Shown here piece by piece: positions 59,917-64,000 of a stretch of DNA of 64,000 nt (positions within the stretch are counted from its first letter, which is position 1; the number at the start of each line of letters is the position of its first letter). The DNA lies in NCBI GenBank assembly GCA_022711765.1, contig JAKLEB010000001.1, forward strand, positions 912,694-976,693. Reading direction: 5' to 3'. This DNA comes from Candidatus Krumholzibacteriota bacterium. GTDB lineage: Bacteria; Krumholzibacteriota; Krumholzibacteriia; LZORAL124-64-63. The translations under genes were made by a program, and so were the position numbers. The notes beneath the pieces were generated by a model. That model did not search any database. It saw only the letters and a list, made by a program, of their open reading frames with translations, and was not told the origin of the DNA.

Positions 59917-60321
59917 ATGGACGACCTGCAGATCCGACGGATCCTCACCGGCATGCGCCGCGTCGCCGTGGTCGGACTGAGCCCGAATCCCGAGCGAGCG
60001 AGCCACGGCATCGCCCGGTGGTTGGCCGGTCGCGGCCTCGAGGTCGTCGGGGTCAATCCTGGACAGTCGGAGATCCTCGGGATTCCGGTCTACCCGAAGC
60101 TCGAGGACGTGCCCGGACCGGTCGACGTCGTCGACATCTTCCGGCGCAGCGACACGGTCGGACCCGTGGTGTCCGCCGCCGTGGCGCGCGGCGACGGCGC
60201 GATCTGGATGCAGGAAGGCGTCGTGAACGACGCGGCGGCCGAGACGGCCGCGGCGGCCGGCATCCCGGTGGTCATGGATCGATGCATCTACAAGGAATGG
60301 CTGCGGTTGTTGAACGGTTGA
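59917..60321 (+). CDS. CoA-binding domain protein
   Basis: 134 residues from ATG at 59917, the usual length of the stand-alone CoA_binding_2 (YccU-like) family. Rossmann-like signatures: RVAVVGLSPNPERASHGIARWLAGRGLEVVGVNPGQSEILGIPVYPKLEDVPGPVDVVDIFRRSD, AIWMQEGVVNDAAAETAAAAGIPVVMDRCIYKEWLRL. It probably binds CoA or a CoA ester in the cytoplasm; a metabolic role is not established. A 26-nt gap separates it from the sugar genes downstream, so it may share their transcript. Confidence 0.9.
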   Translation: MDDLQIRRILTGMRRVAVVGLSPNPERASHGIARWLAGRGLEVVGVNPGQSEILGIPVYPKLEDVPGPVDVVDIFRRSDTVGPVVSAAVARGDGAIWMQEGVVNDAAAETAAAAGIPVVMDRCIYKEWLRLLNG

Positions 60322-60347
60322 GCGCCGGCGGAAGCTGACCAGCGGAC

Positions 60348-61334
60348 ATGACGATGCGACGCGTCCTCATCACCGGGGCCCGCGGCTTCGTGGGCCGGCA
60401 CCTCGCCGCCGCTCTGGCCGCGGACGGGATCGCGGTCGCCGGCCTCGACGTTCCGCCGCCTGCCGCGGCCACGCGGTCCGATCCCCCGTGGATCGTCCAC
60501 CATCACACGCTGGGCGCGCTGGAGACCGAGGCCGGAGCCCGGCGGCTCGCCGACCTGCTGCGCGCCGGCGGCCATGACGCCGTCGTCCACCTGGCGGGAC
60601 AGAGCTCCGCCGCCGCCAGCTTCGGCGACCCGGCCGGCACGTTCCGCGCGAACGCGCTCGGCACGCTCGAGCTCCTCGAAGCCCTGCGCCTGCTGGCGGC
60701 GCAGGGATCGCCGGTCCCCCGGCTGCTGTCCGTCGGTTCCGGCGAGGAGTACGGGGCCGCGGCGACGCCGGCGCGGCCGTGCCGCGAGGACGACCCGGTC
60801 GTGCCCGTCACGCCCTACGGCGCGAGCAAGGCCGCGGCGACCCTCCTGTGCCGGCAGTACCACCGCTCGTACCGCGTGCCGGTGGTGGCGACCAGGTCGT
60901 TCAACCACACCGGGACCGGCCAGGACCAGCGCTTCGTCTTTCCCGGGCTCGCGGCCCAGATCGCGGCCGCCGAGGCCGGGCGGCGGGCACCCGTCCTGGC
61001 GACCGGCAACCTCCAGATCACGCGGGATTTCCTGGATGTCCGGGACGTCGTGGCCGCCTACCGCCTACTGCTCGAGCGCGGCGAGCCCGGCCGCGTGTAC
61101 AACGTCTGCTCAGGCTCCGCATTGACGATCGGCCAGGGTCTGCAGATACTCCTGGGGTTTTCCACCGCCGCGATCGCCGTGACGCCGGATCCAGCCCGCG
61201 TGCGACCGGCGGACATCCCGCATCTGGTGGGAGACCCGGCGCTGCTCGGCGAAGCCACCGGGTGGCGACCTCGGTTCGAGTTCTCGGCCACGCTCCGCGA
61301 CCTCCTGGAGGACGCGAGGAGGAATCTGGCATGA
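60348..61334 (+). CDS. GDP-4-keto-6-deoxy-mannose reductase-like nucleotide-sugar enzyme
   Basis: 328 residues. Extended SDR: RVLITGARGFVGRHLAAALAADGI (NAD(P) binding), AVVHLAGQSSAAASFGDPAGTFRANALGTLELLEAL, LLSVGSGEEYGA and the catalytic Y-x-x-x-K in TPYGASKAAATLLCRQYHRSY, then TRSFNHTGTGQDQRFVFPGLAAQIAAAEAG and RDFLDVRDVVAAY. F-N-H-T-G-x-G-Q and S-G-E-E-Y-G match the RMD/GDP-mannose 4,6-dehydratase group. It would make a GDP-deoxyhexose such as GDP-rhamnose, but substrate is not certain. Its stop overlaps the next start (ATGA). Confidence 0.85.
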   Translation: MTMRRVLITGARGFVGRHLAAALAADGIAVAGLDVPPPAAATRSDPPWIVHHHTLGALETEAGARRLADLLRAGGHDAVVHLAGQSSAAASFGDPAGTFRANALGTLELLEALRLLAAQGSPVPRLLSVGSGEEYGAAATPARPCREDDPVVPVTPYGASKAAATLLCRQYHRSYRVPVVATRSFNHTGTGQDQRFVFPGLAAQIAAAEAGRRAPVLATGNLQITRDFLDVRDVVAAYRLLLERGEPGRVYNVCSGSALTIGQGLQILLGFSTAAIAVTPDPARVRPADIPHLVGDPALLGEATGWRPRFEFSATLRDLLEDARRNLA

Positions 61335-62668
61335 TCCGCATCTGCATGATCGGCACCGGGTATGTCGGGCTGGTCTCGGGCGCCTGCCTTGCCGATTTCG
61401 GCCACCGGGTGACCTGCGTCGACATCCTGGCCGACCGGATCGCAGCCATCGAGCGCGGCGAGATGCCGTTCTACGAGCCCGGCCTGGACGTGCTGGTCGC
61501 GAAGAACGTCCGCGAGGAGCGCCTGTCCTTCACCACGGACCTCGCCACCGGAATGCGCGGCGCGGACGTCGTGTTCATCGCCGTCCAGACCCCGCAGTCG
61601 GAGAACAGCGGCGAGGCCGATCTCACCTACGTCTGGGAGGTCGGCAAGCAGATCGGCCAGCTGCTCGACAGCTACAAGGTCGTCGTCACCAAGAGCACCG
61701 TGCCGGTCGGTACCGCCCGCAAGCTGCAGGCGATCATCCGCGCGGCGCTGCCTGCGCCCGTCGAGTTCGACATGGCCAGCAATCCGGAGTTCCTGCGCGA
61801 AGGATCGAGCATCGAGGACTTCATGCGGCCGGACCGGGTCGTGATCGGGACCGAGAGCCCGCGAGCCGAGGCGCTCATGCGCGCGATCTACCGGCCGCTC
61901 TTCCTGCTGGACACGCCGATCTTCCACTGCCCGCGCATCGAGACCGCTGAGCTGATCAAGTACGCCAGCAACAGCTTCCTCGCCGTGAAGATCAGCTTCA
62001 TCAACGAGATCGCGGCCATCGCCGAACGGGTCGGCGCGGACGTCTCCCAGATCGCCAAGGCCATGGGCCTCGATCGCCGCATCGGCGGCAAGTTCCTCCA
62101 CGCCGGGCTGGGCTACGGCGGCAGTTGCTTCCCGAAGGACACGCACGCTCTCTGCCACATCGCGCGGGAGCACGGCGAGCGCATGTCCATCGTCGAGGCC
62201 GCCGTCGCCGTGAACGCCGGCTTGCCGGAACGCGCGATCGCGAAAGCCCGCGACCTGCTCGGCGACTTCGCGGGCAAGACCGTGGCCCTGCTCGGGCTCA
62301 GCTTCAAGCCCAACACCGACGACATCCGCTGCGCGGGCAGCCGGCCGATCGCGCGCCGGCTCCTCGACGGCGGGGCCCGGTTGCGCGTGCACGATCCGGT
62401 GGCGATGGACAACTACCGTCGCGTGTTTCCCGAGCCGACCTACTGCAAGAGCGCCTACGACGCCTGCGAGGGGGCCGACCTCGCCATCCTGGTCACCGAG
62501 TGGAATGAGTACCGGCAGCTCGACTTCGATCACCTCGGCGAGATCATGAAGGCGCGCCGCTTGCTCGATTGCCGCAACGTCTATTCCCGGGAGCTCGTGG
62601 CTCCGTTCGGCTTCACATACCGCAGCTTCGGCCGCCCCGAGCTCGCCGACCACGAGGTGAAAGCATGA
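61331..62668 (+). CDS. UDP-glucose 6-dehydrogenase
   Basis: 445 residues. Oxidises UDP-glucose to UDP-glucuronate with NAD. Motifs: ICMIGTGYVGLVSGACLADFGH (NAD binding), PFYEPGL, KSTVPVGTA, NPEFLREGSSIEDFMRPDRVVIG, ELIKYASNSFLAVKISFINEIA with the catalytic Lys/Asn, GLGYGGSCFPKDTHAL with the catalytic cysteine, and GLSFKPNTDDIRCAGS. All catalytic residues are in place. Translationally coupled on both sides (ATGA with the reductase and with the cupin epimerase gene), so its product probably feeds the same glycan. Confidence 0.95.
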   Translation: MIRICMIGTGYVGLVSGACLADFGHRVTCVDILADRIAAIERGEMPFYEPGLDVLVAKNVREERLSFTTDLATGMRGADVVFIAVQTPQSENSGEADLTYVWEVGKQIGQLLDSYKVVVTKSTVPVGTARKLQAIIRAALPAPVEFDMASNPEFLREGSSIEDFMRPDRVVIGTESPRAEALMRAIYRPLFLLDTPIFHCPRIETAELIKYASNSFLAVKISFINEIAAIAERVGADVSQIAKAMGLDRRIGGKFLHAGLGYGGSCFPKDTHALCHIAREHGERMSIVEAAVAVNAGLPERAIAKARDLLGDFAGKTVALLGLSFKPNTDDIRCAGSRPIARRLLDGGARLRVHDPVAMDNYRRVFPEPTYCKSAYDACEGADLAILVTEWNEYRQLDFDHLGEIMKARRLLDCRNVYSRELVAPFGFTYRSFGRPELADHEVKA

Positions 62669-63120
62669 TCGACGGCGTCCACGTCAAGCAGCTCAAGGTC
62701 ATCCCCGACGAGCGCGGCTTCCTCTACGAGATGCTCCGGGCCGACGATCCGTTCTTCCAGCAGTTCGGCCAGTGCTATCTGACCGCGGTCTATCCCGGCG
62801 TGGTCAAGGGTTGGCACTGGCACGAGCTGCAGACCGACCACTTCGTCTGCGTCAAGGGGATGGCCAAGGTCGTCCTCTACGACCGCCGGGAGGAATCGCC
62901 GACCCACGGCGAGGTCAACCAGTTCTTCATGGGCGAGCGCAATCCGATCCTGGTCGTGATTCCCAAGGGCGTCCTCCATGGCATGAAGGGGATCGGCACC
63001 GAGACGGCGATGATCATCAATCTCCCGACCCATCCCTATCGGCACAGCGAGCCTGACGAGTATCGCGTCGACCCGCACGACAACGATATCCCCTACGCCT
63101 GGGACCAGAAGGATTTCTGA
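62665..63120 (+). CDS. Cupin-fold sugar epimerase/isomerase (WxcM/RmlC-like)
   Basis: 151 residues. dTDP-4-dehydrorhamnose 3,5-epimerase-like cupin: IPDERGFLYEMLRADDPFFQQFGQCYLTAVYPGVVKGWHWHELQTDHFVCVKGMAKVVLYDRR, with the catalytic histidine in W-H-W-H, then VVIPKGVLHGMKGIGTETAMIINLPTHPY. Length and W-H-W-H/L-Q-T-D fit the WxcM-type and 3,4-ketoisomerase relatives rather than classical RmlC (about 180 residues). Starts in the ATGA overlap with the UDP-glucose dehydrogenase stop. Followed after 23 nt by an aminotransferase, suggesting an amino-deoxy sugar. Confidence 0.88.
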   Translation: MIDGVHVKQLKVIPDERGFLYEMLRADDPFFQQFGQCYLTAVYPGVVKGWHWHELQTDHFVCVKGMAKVVLYDRREESPTHGEVNQFFMGERNPILVVIPKGVLHGMKGIGTETAMIINLPTHPYRHSEPDEYRVDPHDNDIPYAWDQKDF

Positions 63121-63143
63121 GCCCGCACGGCCGAAAGGACCCC

Positions 63144-64000
63144 ATGTCCGACCCCCAGAAGCAGCTCGTCCAGCGCTATGACCTCGTGACGCCGATGCTG
63201 CCGGTCAAGGACCAGATCCTGGCCGACTTCGAGCGGATCCTGATGTCCGGCCAGTACATCCTCGGCGACGAGGTCCGGCTTCTCGAGCGGGAGATGGCCG
63301 AGCAATGCGGGGTGGCCGCCGCGGTCGGCGTGGCCAGCGGCTCGGAGGCTCTGTACCTGGCGCTGGCGATGGCCGGGGTCCGCCCGGGCACGGAGGTGAT
63401 CACGACCCCGTACACCTTCGAGGCGACGATCGAGGCGATCATCATGCTCTACGCGCGACCCGTGCTCGTGGACATCCGGCCGCACGATCTGAACATCGAC
63501 CCGTCCCGGATCGAGGCCGCGATCACGCCGCGTACGCGCGCGATCCTCCCGGTGCACATCTTCGGCGCGCCGGCGGACATGGACCCCATCCAGGAGATCG
63601 CCAAGAGGAACGACCTGCAGGTCATCGTCGACATGGCCCAGGCTTGGGGCACGCTGTACAAGGGGCGTCCGTGCGGCAGCATGGGTCGCATGAGCACCCT
63701 CAGCTTCTACCCGACCAAGAACCTGCCCGGGATCGGTGACGGCGGCCTGATCTTCTGCCGCGAGGCCGAGGACGCCGAGCGCATCCGCCAGCTGCGCGGC
63801 CACAAGGCGCTCTGGATCAACAAGAACCTCTACTGCGGTTGGAACAGCCGCCTCGACGAGGTCCAGGCGATGGTGATCCGCCACCGGCTGGCGCGCTTCC
63901 CCGAAGAGCAGCGCGATCGGGACCGGGTCGCCAAGATCTACGACGACCTGATCCCGAAGGCCAACCGCCTGGCGGTCGAGGACCTGGACCGCGGCACGCA
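63144..64000 (+). CDS. DegT/DnrJ/EryC1 sugar aminotransferase (3' end outside window)
   Basis: 285 codons visible, open to the window edge; ATG at 63144 with AAAGGA upstream. PLP-dependent sugar aminotransferase: QILADFERILMSGQYILGDEVRLLEREMAEQCG, GVASGSEALYLALAMAGV, TTPYTFEATIEAI, AILPVHIFGAPADMDPI, VIVDMAQAWGTLYKG and the PLP lysine in LSFYPTKNLPGIGDGGLI, followed by GWNSRLDEVQAMVIRHRL. It aminates a keto-sugar. With the cupin isomerase just upstream, a 3-amino-3,6-dideoxyhexose (FdtB/QdtB-like) is a reasonable guess. Not the same subgroup as LegC at 44544. Confidence 0.9.
   Translation, partial: MSDPQKQLVQRYDLVTPMLPVKDQILADFERILMSGQYILGDEVRLLEREMAEQCGVAAAVGVASGSEALYLALAMAGVRPGTEVITTPYTFEATIEAIIMLYARPVLVDIRPHDLNIDPSRIEAAITPRTRAILPVHIFGAPADMDPIQEIAKRNDLQVIVDMAQAWGTLYKGRPCGSMGRMSTLSFYPTKNLPGIGDGGLIFCREAEDAERIRQLRGHKALWINKNLYCGWNSRLDEVQAMVIRHRLARFPEEQRDRDRVAKIYDDLIPKANRLAVEDLDRGT

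Overview
The window is 64 kb of very GC-rich bacterial chromosome with dense gene packing and many 1-8 nt start/stop overlaps. The first two genes end in FlgD-like/Por-type sorting domains (asparagine-proline rich entry, G-x-Y-x-x-x-L core, K-L-T-L-x tail). Such domains are typical of exported proteins in the FCB group and neighbouring candidate phyla (Eisenbacteria, Krumholzibacteriota, Latescibacterota). I therefore infer an uncultivated, Gram-negative, respiring member of that assemblage. An outer-membrane-type barrel protein, a UDP-glucose dehydrogenase and nonulosonate genes agree with a diderm envelope. The phylum call is inference, not proof.

Layout. 1-5.3 kb: two sorting-domain exported proteins, an ECF sigma / anti-sigma / DUF4097 operon and a small exported protein. 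5.6-9.3 kb: tRNA-Lys, endonuclease III, a hybrid histidine kinase, Ssb and a Pro-Arg-His tRNA cluster; the tRNA units have near-consensus TTGACA-type promoters. 9.3-14.7 kb: a minus-strand housekeeping operon (amidase, GerMN protein, murI, rph, rdgB) preceded by smpB; the RdgB protein carries an unusual insertion of about 140 residues. 14.9-20.7 kb: tRNA-Leu, a stand-alone CHAT-type protease-like protein, then a PDZ/7TM/GAF/SpoIIE phosphatase with a TPR partner. 20.7-24.8 kb: glycosyltransferase, SpoU methylase, squalene/phytoene-synthase-like protein and adenosine deaminase. 25.2-26.7 kb: an outer-membrane barrel protein behind a clear sigma-70 promoter.

26.8-34.0 kb (all minus): a reduced dihydrolipoamide-dehydrogenase-like flavoprotein, a fused GlcD-GlcE glycolate oxidase, GlcF, then an ArsR-methyltransferase fusion gene with its own promoter that predicts a leaderless mRNA, and ahcY. 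34.0-47.1 kb (all minus): a 13-gene surface-sugar cluster. It holds NeuC/LegG, NeuB/LegI, NeuA/LegF, NeuD/LegH and LegC homologues plus PtmE/PtmF/PtmA-like genes, a DUF4910 protein, a pyruvyltransferase-family protein and a polysaccharide deacetylase. This set matches the GDP-sugar route to legionaminic-type nonulosonic acids. A divergent GT52-type (sialyltransferase-like) gene lies beside it.

48.4-50.3 kb: etfBA; the probable membrane ETF:quinone oxidoreductase partner lies at 56.8-58.8 kb. 50.4-52.4 kb: a TPR protein and a nitronate monooxygenase-like flavoprotein. 52.5-56.7 kb: a trehalose operon with both OtsA/OtsB and a TreT-type synthase plus a DUF5752 protein. 58.9-64.0 kb: a degenerate CMP-sugar-synthetase-like protein, a CoA-binding protein and the start of a second sugar operon (nucleotide-sugar reductase, UDP-glucose dehydrogenase, cupin-type epimerase, DegT aminotransferase cut by the window edge). 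No CRISPR array, insertion sequence, prophage or origin was seen.
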